In this document: piece by piece, positions 18,899-25,678 of the stretch | Layout: the number at the start of each line of letters is the position of its first letter | Numbering within the stretch: the stretch's first letter is position 1 | Source: Palsa-744 sp963734815 | GTDB taxonomy: Bacteria; Actinomycetota; Thermoleophilia; Solirubrobacterales; Solirubrobacteraceae | NCBI GenBank assembly: GCA_963734815.1 | Contig: CAVTIH010000001.1 | Location: 186,001-250,000 of the forward strand | Direction of reading: 5' to 3' | Length of the DNA stretch: 64,000 nt | Position numbers and translations under genes: made by a program | The notes under the pieces: generated by a model | Told to the model about the DNA's origin: nothing | The model's database searches: none | Seen by the model: only the letters and a program-made list of their open reading frames with translations

Positions 18899-19011
18899 GC
18901 CTGTGCCATTCGCATCACGCTGCCCAACAGATCAGCGGCAATGAGCCGGACCCCGAGCGGGGCGCTCGCAACCTGGTGTCGCTCTACGCCGTTGATGGCC
19001 TTCAGATTCAT
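18895..19011 (-). CDS. Possible 38-aa small protein heading the lipid operon
   Basis: ATG 19009-19011 is preceded by GAGG 5 bases upstream and encodes 38 residues (begins MNLKAINGVERHQVA, ends MRMAQA). Its stop overlaps the amine-oxidase ATG as ATGA, exactly like the two other junctions of this operon. I recognise no family and no membrane segment is obvious. It lies just downstream of the putative CarH operator, so it would be the first translated frame of the transcript. It may be a real small protein or a leader peptide that couples translation. Confidence 0.4.
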   Translation of the reverse strand: MNLKAINGVERHQVASAPLGVRLIAADLLGSVMRMAQA

Positions 19012-19022
19012 CTGGACCTCAG

Positions 19023-19040
19023 TGTAGAGTATTTGTATAG
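19023..19040. promoter_or_regulatory. Putative CarH operator (11-bp spaced direct repeats)
   Basis: TGTAGAG (19023) and TGTATAG (19034) are direct repeats 11 bp apart, in a locally AT-rich stretch between the divergent operon and the carH-like gene. CarH/CarA/LitR proteins bind tandem repeats with about this phase as tetramers. On the minus strand the same bases read CTATACAAATACTCTACA, which could include the operon's -10 element. Confidence 0.45.
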
Positions 19041-19056
19041 ATCCTGCCGAAGTACC

Positions 19057-19075
19057 GTCTAGCTTTCGGCTAGAC
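19057..19075. promoter_or_regulatory. Perfect inverted repeat before the carH-like gene
   Basis: GTCTAGC (19057-19063) and GCTAGAC (19069-19075) are perfect arms around TTTCG, ending 7 bases before the start codon. It could be a second operator or an RNA hairpin that hides the start codon; no T-run follows, so it is not an intrinsic terminator. Confidence 0.45.
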
Positions 19076-19082
19076 TCGAGTG

Positions 19083-19943
19083 ATGAGCGACGGTCCACGA
19101 GTGCGCATCGGTGAGCTCAGCAGACGCGTTGGGGTGAGCCCTGAACTGCTGCGCGCGTGGGAAACGCGCTACGGGCTCTTGCGCCCTGAGCGCACCAAAG
19201 GCGGTCTTCGTCTCTTCTCCGAAGAGGACGAGCGGCGCGTGCAGCTCATGCGCAAGCACATCGCCGCCGGGCTCTCGGCCTCCGAGGCTGCTCGACTCGC
19301 CAGGCTGAGCGAGGAGTCGACCGCCCGCGACGGCTCGGTGAACTTCGCAGAGATCGAGACGGCGCTGGCGCACGGCCTGGAGGCGCTCGACGAGCCGATG
19401 GCCCAGTCGGCGCTCGACCAACTATTCAGAGCCTTTGCGCTCCCGTTTGCGCTGTCGGAGGTGATCCTCCCGTTTCTGCACCAACTCGGAGAGCGTTGGG
19501 CGGCAGCGGAAACGAGCATTGCACAAGAGCACTTCGCGAGCAACGTAATCGGCGGGCGGCTGCGCGCGTTGACTCGGGGCTGGGGAAACGGCGTGGGTCC
19601 GCGCGCCATCCTCGCCTGTCCGCCCGGCGAGCGACACGAGTTTGGGCTGCTGTGCTTCGGGCTCGCTCTCAGGGAGCACGGTTGGCGGATCACCTACCTT
19701 GGCGCAGAAATTCCTCTGCGCGAAATCACCGACGCCCTCGGCGAACTCTTGCCGGCCATAGTCGTGCTCTCCGCGATCAGCCAGAAGCGGTTTCGTGACG
19801 CCAGCGAGGAAATCACCGTCCTCGGGAGTCGGGTGCGCGTGGGCATAGGCGGCGCAGGCGCTACCTCAGCGCTCGCTCAGGCGATCGGGGTTGAGTTGCT
19901 TGGAGGAGATGCGATAAGCGAGGCGGCTGGCCTTGCAGCGTGA
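19083..19943 (+). CDS. CarH/LitR-type B12-dependent light-sensing MerR regulator
   Basis: A 286-aa regulator. The MerR helix-turn-helix spans residues 7-45 (RIGELSRRVGVSPELLRAWE, RYGLLRPERTKGGLRLFS). The C-terminal part is a cobalamin-binding module: W139-x9-E149-H150 (W, AAAETSIAQ, EH) is the hallmark Wx9EH motif of CarH photoreceptors, and E183-R-H185-E-F-G188 is the E-x-H-x-x-G motif supplying the axial histidine. In studied CarH proteins the adenosylcobalamin-bound tetramer represses in the dark and light breaks it apart. It is divergent from the fatty-acid operon and upstream of a photolyase, as expected for its targets. A GTG at 19080 precedes the chosen ATG. Confidence 0.85.
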   Translation: MSDGPRVRIGELSRRVGVSPELLRAWETRYGLLRPERTKGGLRLFSEEDERRVQLMRKHIAAGLSASEAARLARLSEESTARDGSVNFAEIETALAHGLEALDEPMAQSALDQLFRAFALPFALSEVILPFLHQLGERWAAAETSIAQEHFASNVIGGRLRALTRGWGNGVGPRAILACPPGERHEFGLLCFGLALREHGWRITYLGAEIPLREITDALGELLPAIVVLSAISQKRFRDASEEITVLGSRVRVGIGGAGATSALAQAIGVELLGGDAISEAAGLAA

Positions 19944-19965
19944 GCGGTCCGCGTGTGGAGAGCCC

Positions 19966-20249
19966 CTAATTCGGCGGCGGGACACCCTTGTCCTCGGCGA
20001 GCGCCTGGCGCAGCGTGACCTCGAAGGGAGCGGGTTCAATGTCGAAGAGCCGGCGGGCGGAGTCGTCGGTCACGACCGTTTCCGTGCTGAGACCCTCGAT
20101 CAGCGGCCGCGCGACGCCGGCGTCGACCGGCGTGACGAGACCGATCCAGAGCGAGGACAGCCACGGAGTCAGGAAAGGGACGGGTATCTTAGGGCGCGGG
20201 CAAGGCGCCCGCCGATGAAGCCGCTGGCGCCGGTGACGAGGACTTGCAC
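19966..20249 (-). pseudogene. NAD(P)-binding SDR/NmrA-like protein, internally deleted
   Basis: The minus strand begins at a GTG with QVLVTGASGFIGGRLARAL, the Rossmann start of an NAD(P)H-binding epimerase-like protein. After a frame change the sequence jumps straight to a C-terminal part (PFLTPWLSSLWIGLVTPVDA, ARPLIEGLSTETVV, LRQALAEDKGV) that normally lies 200 or more residues later. About 20 N-terminal and 70 C-terminal residues remain. It is a remnant and not a gene. Confidence 0.7.
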
Positions 20250-20349
20250 GTTAACCCCAACCTAGCGATCCGGGCGGGTCGGCACGGCGACCCGATGCGT
20301 CTTGCTCGCCGTGCCAGCAGACTCGCATCGAGACCTCCGAGGCGGTGAC

Positions 20350-21143
20350 ATGTTCGACTCATTGATCGACACGGTCCTCGACCGTACCGTCGTTGCGGGG
20401 TATATGAACGTCGGCTATCGCATCCGCAGGGGTATGTGGACCCCAGGCGATCTGCAACCGCTGGGCGGGAAGGTCGTACTCGTCACCGGCGCGACCTCTG
20501 GGCCGCGGCTGGACGTGCTGGTCAACAACGCAGGCGCGCTGCCCAGCGAGCGGACGCTCTCGGTCGACGGCATCGAGCTGACATTCGCGACCAACCTCCT
20601 GGGAGCTTTCCTGCTGACTAACCTGCTGACCCCGCTGCTCAAGAAGAGCGCGCCGGCACGCATCATCAACGTCTCCTCAGGTGGGATGTACACGCAGCGG
20701 ATCCACGTCGAGGACCTACACAGATGGCCCACGAGGGGTTCGACGGCCCCACCGCCTACGCCCGCAGCAAGCGCGCCCAAGTGATCCTGACCGAGCTGTG
20801 GGCGGAGCGGCTGAAGGGCACCGGCGTTGTGGTTCACGCGATGCATCCCGGCTGGGCGGACACCCCGGGCTTGCAGTCCTCGCTGCCGCGTTTCTATGGT
20901 GTCACAAAGCGGCTTCTGCGCACGCCGCAGGAGGGCGCCGACACGATTGTCTGGCTCGGTGCCGCTCCCGAGCCGGCACGCTGCTCCGGCGGCTTCTGGC
21001 ATGACCGCCGGCAGCGCCCGAGCCACCGCTTGCCCTGGACCAAGGGGACGCCGGAGGACCGCGACCGGCTATGGGCCGAATGCGAGCGCCTCAGCGGCTG
21101 GCACGACGTCCAGACTACGGCCACATCCCCCTCAACCAGATAA
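20350..21143 (+). pseudogene. Short-chain dehydrogenase, deleted and frame-shifted
   Basis: ATG 20350 begins a DHRS12-like SDR (GYRIRRGMWTPGDLQPLGGK, VVLVTGATSG). The residues that should follow TGATSG (rest of the Rossmann fold, about 60 aa) are absent, and the frame continues at PRLDVLVNNAGALP. A second lesion near 20720 changes frame; the remainder (GPTAYARSKRAQVILTELWA with the YxxxK-like YARSK, HPGWADTPGL) continues to 21143. Both lesions make the enzyme non-functional. Similar damage is found in the adjacent NmrA-like remnant. Confidence 0.75.
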
Positions 21144-21153
21144 GGAGAGCCCG

Positions 21154-21600
21154 ATGGCCCGCTACAAGGCATCAGTCGACACGCCCCACCCCCCAGGCGA
21201 GGTGTTCGCCTACCTCAGCGACTTTTCGACTACCGAGGAGTGGGATCCGGGGGTCCTCGAGGCCGAGCGCCTCCGCGACGCGCCGGTCAAAGAGGGCAGC
21301 GAGTTTCGGCTCGTGGCGGACTTCCTGCACCGCAAGACAACCCTCATCTACCGCATCGTCGAGTATGACCCGCCGAACACGGTCACCTTTCGCGGCGAGA
21401 ATTCGAGCGTCGTCTCGCTGGACCGGATCATCTTTGAGCCGTCGGACGGCGGCACGCGAATCACCTACGACGCGGACCTCGCGCTGAAGGGACCGTTCAG
21501 GATCGCCGACCCGCTGCTTGCCCTCGCTTTCAAGCGGGTCGGCGATCGCGCCCTCGCGGGTATGCGCAAGACACTCGAAACCGAGCAGCCCGTCTCGTGA
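21154..21600 (+). CDS. SRPBCC-family (START-like) protein
   Basis: A 148-aa protein with the START/Bet v1-like lipid- or ligand-binding fold: ASVDTPHPPGEVFAYLSDFS (first strand and helix), EEWDPGV, TLIYRIVEYDPP, and a C-terminal helix FKRVGDRALAGMRKTLE. A ribosome binding site AAGGAG is 8 bp before ATG 21154. SRPBCC proteins often accompany CarH-controlled photolyase/SDR groups, and the protein could bind a lipid or pigment intermediate. It is intact although the SDR gene before it is broken. Confidence 0.8.
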   Translation: MARYKASVDTPHPPGEVFAYLSDFSTTEEWDPGVLEAERLRDAPVKEGSEFRLVADFLHRKTTLIYRIVEYDPPNTVTFRGENSSVVSLDRIIFEPSDGGTRITYDADLALKGPFRIADPLLALAFKRVGDRALAGMRKTLETEQPVS

Positions 21601-21664
21601 GCGGCGGGCGTGTGTACCGCGAGCGGGCGGTGGCAGAACGACTCCAGTCAGTGTCGGTCGGAAC

Positions 21665-23062
21665 GTGAGTGCGCTCGTCTGGTTCCGGCGCGACTTGCGC
21701 GTGCACGAGCACCCTGCGCTGCGGGCGGCACTAGACGCCCACAACGACGTCGTGCCCGTCTTCTGCTTCGATGACCGCCTGCTCCACGGCCGTCACGCGT
21801 CCGGCCCACGGACGCAGTTCCTGCTCGAATGCCTGGCAGACCTCGACTGGTCGCTGCGCAAGCGCGGCAGCGGGCTCGTCGTTCGCCACGGCCCCCCTGA
21901 GCGCGAGCTCGCAGCGCTCGCAGAGGAGATCGGGGCGGAGGAGATCCACTTCACCGCGGACATAACCCCCTTCGCACGCCAGCGCGGGGAGCGCGTACGA
22001 AAGGTGCTCGATCCCGCTGGGCTCGCGCTTCATGGCCACCCCGGTCTCAGCGCTATCAACAACGTCGGCGCACCTCGAACACAGGCAGGCAAGCCCTACA
22101 CAGTCTTCTCCGCGTTCCACCGTTCGTGGGAGCGAGAGGGCCGGCGCGAAGTGCTGGGCGCGCCGCGCCAACTGCCGGCGCTTCCACCGGGCCTCGCCAG
22201 AGGCGAGATGCCATCCCTTGCCTCGCTCGGCCTCGAGCAGGAGGTGGACGCACCTCCCAAGGGCGGAGAACATGAGGGGCGCAAGCGGCTCGAGCGGTTC
22301 CTCGCGCGCGATGTTTCGGGGTACGGTGAGAACCGTGACGCACTCTGCGCCAGCTCCACTTCGCGGCTGTCACCCTACCTGCACTTTGGCTGCATCTCCG
22401 CGCGCGAGGTAGAGAATCGGTTGGAGTCGGATGGCGGGTCCGCCGCCTTCCGTCGTCAGCTCTGCTGGCGCGACTTCTACCATCACGTGCTGCACCATTT
22501 CCCCCGCAACGCCACCTCAGAGTTCCAGCCGCGCTACCGCGGAAAGATCAAGTGGAGTCACGCCGAGAGGCGGTTTGTGGCGTGGTGTGAGGGGCGCACA
22601 GGGTACCCGCTCGTTGACGCGGGCATGCGCCAGCTGCGGCGCGAAGGCTGGATGCACAACCGTGCCCGGCTCGTGGTCGGATCATTCCTGACAAAGGACC
22701 TCGGCATCGACTGGCGTAGGGGGGAGCGCTTCTTCATGCGCCTGTTGGTTGACGGGGACGAGGCCAACAACAACGGGAATTGGCAGTGGATCGCCTCGGT
22801 CGGGACCGATCCCCAACCGGCCTATCGCCGGATCTACAACCCGACGCGCCAGATGGAGGCGCACGACCCTGACGGAAAGTACGTCCGCCGCTACGTTCCG
22901 GAGCTCACTCCCGTCCCCGACGACTACATCCGCGAACCGTGGACGATGCCGGCCCACGTACAGTGGGAGGCGGGCTGTGTCATTGGGACCGACTATCCGT
23001 ACCCCATCGTGGACCACACCGAGGCCCGGCGGCTGGCACTCGAGCGCTACCGGGTCGGTTAG
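21665..23062 (+). CDS. phr: Deoxyribodipyrimidine photo-lyase (class I CPD photolyase-like)
   Basis: A 465-aa flavoprotein that repairs UV-induced pyrimidine dimers with light. The N-terminal antenna domain (LVWFRRDLRVHEHPALRAAL) is followed by the FAD domain with TSRLSPYLHFGCISAREV, FYHHVLHHFP, GYPLVDAGMRQLRREGWMHN and WQWIASVGTDPQPAYRRIYN (Trp electron path and FAD site). All core motifs are present. GTG 21665 sets the start directly at the antenna domain. Position downstream of a CarH-type regulator suggests induction by light. Confidence 0.93.
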   Translation: MSALVWFRRDLRVHEHPALRAALDAHNDVVPVFCFDDRLLHGRHASGPRTQFLLECLADLDWSLRKRGSGLVVRHGPPERELAALAEEIGAEEIHFTADITPFARQRGERVRKVLDPAGLALHGHPGLSAINNVGAPRTQAGKPYTVFSAFHRSWEREGRREVLGAPRQLPALPPGLARGEMPSLASLGLEQEVDAPPKGGEHEGRKRLERFLARDVSGYGENRDALCASSTSRLSPYLHFGCISAREVENRLESDGGSAAFRRQLCWRDFYHHVLHHFPRNATSEFQPRYRGKIKWSHAERRFVAWCEGRTGYPLVDAGMRQLRREGWMHNRARLVVGSFLTKDLGIDWRRGERFFMRLLVDGDEANNNGNWQWIASVGTDPQPAYRRIYNPTRQMEAHDPDGKYVRRYVPELTPVPDDYIREPWTMPAHVQWEAGCVIGTDYPYPIVDHTEARRLALERYRVG

Positions 23063-23319
23063 GTCTCGTTGGCCTGGACCCCGCCCAACTGAGCCGAATC
23101 ACACCGATTGACCGTCGACGCACTCGCTCTTCTGAGCGAGCGAGCACGTTGGTCGTCAAACGCCAGACTGCTGAGTTGGACGAGCTGCGGGCGTATTGGC
23201 GGAGGATCGGTACGCCCGCTTGTGCCGGGCGAAGCAGAAGCGGCGCTTGCTTCGCCGCACCCCACCCTGTCCTCGTCCGGAGTCCCCCGCACCCGGTTTC
23301 TACCGGACACAGTTGCCGG

Positions 23320-23721
23320 TTAGTCGAGCCTTTCTGGAATGAGCGCGAGTCCTTCGGCACCGGCAGCCGCGTGGAGGCGGCGGTCCCAGGTGGCGAGGAG
23401 GAGATCGTCTCGGGGGAGCATGAGGGCCGCGGCGAGATGTAGGGCGTCCAGGCTGCGCAGCTCGCGGTCGATCGTGAGCTTGGCGGCGTCCTCGACCAGG
23501 CGCTGGTCGACCTCGATCGCGCCGAACGCGGGCCACTCCTCGTGTACGGTCCTGGCGGCTGCTTGGCCTGCGCTCAGGCCAACGGCGCGGACGGTCTCCA
23601 CGAAGCCGACACGACACATGAACCAGCCATCGGCGCGGTCCATCGCGTCGCGGACGGTGTCGCTTCCGGGCTCAGCGACATAGCGCTTGACCAGCGCGCT
23701 CGCGTCGAGGTAGAGGTTCAG
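23320..23721 (-). CDS. vapC: VapC-type PIN toxin, apparently with a CTG start
   Basis: A 133-aa PIN protein: LNLYLDASALVKRYVAEPGS at the N-terminus (first D), E of CRVGFVETVRAV, D of LRSLDALHLAAAL and D of LLATWDRRL give the four acidic residues of the RNase site. The normal start for this subfamily falls on CTG 23719-23721, overlapping the antitoxin stop by 4 bases. The first ATG (23641-23643) would remove the first catalytic aspartate. Either a rare CTG start is used or the ATG has mutated and the toxin is weakened. Confidence 0.75.
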   Translation of the reverse strand: MNLYLDASALVKRYVAEPGSDTVRDAMDRADGWFMCRVGFVETVRAVGLSAGQAAARTVHEEWPAFGAIEVDQRLVEDAAKLTIDRELRSLDALHLAAALMLPRDDLLLATWDRRLHAAAGAEGLALIPERLD

Positions 23722-23996
23722 CGCTCGGCTTCCCGCTCGTCCAGCACCAGAGCCGATGCGCTGCGACTGCTCTTCACGAGTCGGGGCGCCCGCTTTGGCC
23801 GCGCGCGCGCGGGCGCCACCAGCCGCCCCTGGGCCACCAGCCCGCGCAGGCGATCGTCCTTGGTCGAGGCACCGGCCGGCACGATGTCGGCCAGCGGCCG
23901 ACCGCGGAGGGTCACGCGCACCTGCTGACCGCGAGCGACCGCTCGCAGCGTCTGGCTCAGCGTCGCCTTCAACTCGCGGACTCCCATCTCACGCAT
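23718..23996 (-). CDS. Phd/YefM-type antitoxin
   Basis: A 92-aa protein beginning MREMGVRELKATLSQTLRAV, the DNA-binding Phd/YefM start (VRELKATLS), followed by QQVRVTLRGRPLADIVPAG, the typical strand that ends this fold. The C-terminal half is basic and rich in Ala/Arg. It precedes the PIN toxin with a 4-base overlap. It would neutralise the toxin and repress the operon. An internal ATG at 23985 is an equally good start. Confidence 0.85.
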   Translation of the reverse strand: MREMGVRELKATLSQTLRAVARGQQVRVTLRGRPLADIVPAGASTKDDRLRGLVAQGRLVAPARARPKRAPRLVKSSRSASALVLDEREAER

Positions 23997-24132
23997 GTGG
24001 CCACCTTATCAGCTATGAGTCCACAACCCGAACAACCGAGCCCCAATGCGAGAGCCACGGACGGCGCCCGAATTGGTCTTTCGGCACGGGGGGTCGAGAC
24101 ATCTCGCTGGGACGCGTAGGCTCACTGCTGAG

Positions 24133-24594
24133 ATGTTCGTGCTTGTTCTGATCGGAGCGTTTGTTCTCGAGGTGTTCGTCTTCGTTGAGGTCGGACGCGC
24201 GATTGGCTGGCCGCTGACAGTCGTCTTGCTGTTGGGGACCTCGGTGCTCGGCGCTCGGCTCCTGCGCATCCAGGGACGCTCGGCGATCGAGCGCGTCTCG
24301 CTGGCAGTGTCCGAGCATCGCGCGCCCGCGCGTGCCGCGATCGACGGCGCACTCGGCTCTCTTGGGTGCATACTGCTCGTGGTGCCCGGGTTCGTCACCG
24401 ATGCCCTTGGCGTACTGCTCCTGTTTCCGCTCACCCGAAAGCTGACGCGCCGCTGGATATCACGCCATTACGCCGGTCGCATGATGAGCTTCGTGGCAAC
24501 GGCAGGACGCTTCGCCCCCGGCGACCGCGGTCAGCGTCCGGCTGACGTCGAGTCAACGGTCCTCGACGACGATCGCGACCAGCTCGGCCGCTGA
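24133..24594 (+). CDS. fxsA: FxsA-family membrane protein
   Basis: A 153-aa inner-membrane protein. Residues 1-45 form two hydrophobic helices (FVLVLIGAFVLEVFVFVEVG, LTVVLLLGTSVLGARLL) and a third, LGCILLVVPGFVTDALGVLL, contains the conserved PGFVTDALG of FxsA. FxsA is a cytoplasmic-membrane protein known from phage-exclusion studies in E. coli; its molecular role is unclear. The C-terminus is a charged cytoplasmic tail. The upstream region to 23997 contains no other gene. Confidence 0.88.
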   Translation: MFVLVLIGAFVLEVFVFVEVGRAIGWPLTVVLLLGTSVLGARLLRIQGRSAIERVSLAVSEHRAPARAAIDGALGSLGCILLVVPGFVTDALGVLLLFPLTRKLTRRWISRHYAGRMMSFVATAGRFAPGDRGQRPADVESTVLDDDRDQLGR

Positions 24595-24711
24595 TATGTG
24601 CACCGCCGATGACTGCCGCAGCCGCCGGTCTGCGAACCGCGCAGCACGAGTGGGCCGTCCTCGCGCGAAGTCGTGGGTATTGTCCTCGTCACCCATTGCG
24701 AGGAGACCACC

Positions 24712-25080
24712 ATGGCCGATTCAACCACTACTCCTACTCGCCTTGTCGGCGTCGAGGGTCCCGACGAACGGCAAGGCATCGTCATCGAGACACCACACGG
24801 CGCGCTCGCCGTCGGCCTCAGCGGCGGTGAGCCGTTCGCGGTTTCCAACCGCTGCCGTCATCTGTTCGCCTCACTCGGGGAAGGACACGTTGCCGAGGAT
24901 GGATGTCTCCAGTGCCCGCGGCACGCGGCCCGCTACGACATACGCTCTGGCGCGATGACACGCGGCCCGCAGGGCGCATTCAAGTCCTTGGCAGGCCTTG
25001 TGAAGGGCACAACCGGCGCCCGAGCACTCAAGACTTTCCCGGTAGTGCTACGGGACGGTGCGATCTGGTTGGAGGGTTAG
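24712..25080 (+). CDS. Rieske [2Fe-2S] domain protein
   Basis: A 122-aa small ferredoxin-like protein. The two cluster-binding boxes are C-R-H (NRCRHLFASL) and C-P-R-H (CLQCPRHAARYDI), spaced 19 residues apart as usual for Rieske proteins. A good ribosome binding site (GAGGAG) precedes ATG 24712. It may serve as an electron donor for an oxygenase, but no partner oxygenase is near. Cytoplasmic; there is no export signal. Confidence 0.88.
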   Translation: MADSTTTPTRLVGVEGPDERQGIVIETPHGALAVGLSGGEPFAVSNRCRHLFASLGEGHVAEDGCLQCPRHAARYDIRSGAMTRGPQGAFKSLAGLVKGTTGARALKTFPVVLRDGAIWLEG

Positions 25081-25228
25081 AGGAGGCCGAACTCGGTGAG
25101 CGCGCGTCGCCGATGCTCAGAGTCGTCCGAGCAGTCGTCTATCACGTTTCTGGCGGTCCCGTGGGTTGCGCGCCGACGCGGCACCGAGCGCCGCCACTAA
25201 CGCTCGCGGTCCACGGAGCGCCACAGCC

Positions 25229-25257
25229 TTGACGGCCGATGCAGCAGGCAGTACCGT
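25229..25257 (+). promoter_or_regulatory. Probable promoter of the EACC1-caspase operon
   Basis: TTGACG (25229-25234) and TACCGT (25252-25257) are separated by 17 bp and lie 28 bp before the ATG at 25286. This matches the TTGACn / TAnnnT pattern of actinobacterial housekeeping sigma promoters. Confidence 0.5.
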
Positions 25258-25285
25258 TCCGGTCTCCCGATTCAAGGATAAGGGG

Positions 25286-25678
25286 ATGGCTGACGCGCGC
25301 AGCGAACTGCAGATTGAGATTGGCGCCTGCGCTGACGACGACGATCAGGAGCTAGCCGAGCTGACCCAGCGCCTCCGTAATGAGCTGCTCGACCTCGATG
25401 TGGAGGACGTCACGCTCGCTAGGAGCGCTGACGTCGCGGTTGGGGCAAAGGGCATCGATGCCACGGCGGTTGCCGGGCTGATCGTCCATCTCGGGTCTGG
25501 TCCAGCGGGGATGCTGGGGTCGGTGAGCGCTTGTGTTCGGGATTGGTTGCAGCGCCAGCGGGCACGCAGCGTCAAGCTTACCCTTGATGGCGACACGCTC
25601 GAGGTGACCGGCGTGTCATCCGCTGAGCAGGACCAGCTCATTGAGATGTGGGTGGGGCGTCATACCGCTCCCCGCTGA
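25286..25678 (+). CDS. EACC1 (effector-associated constant component 1) protein
   Basis: A 130-aa alpha/beta protein of the EACC1 family. Visible family features are DDDQELAELTQRLRNELLDLD (helix 1, shown split: ELAELTQRLRNELL), VTLARSADVAVGAKGIDATA, a glycine-rich turn GSGPAGMLGSVSACVRDWLQ and the closing RSVKLTLDGDTLEVTGVS then SAEQDQLIEMWV. EACC1 is a constant partner of caspase, TIR and similar effectors in actinobacterial conflict systems, with an adaptor or recognition role that is predicted only. It overlaps the caspase gene by 38 bp, so the two are made together. Confidence 0.8.
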   Translation: MADARSELQIEIGACADDDDQELAELTQRLRNELLDLDVEDVTLARSADVAVGAKGIDATAVAGLIVHLGSGPAGMLGSVSACVRDWLQRQRARSVKLTLDGDTLEVTGVSSAEQDQLIEMWVGRHTAPR

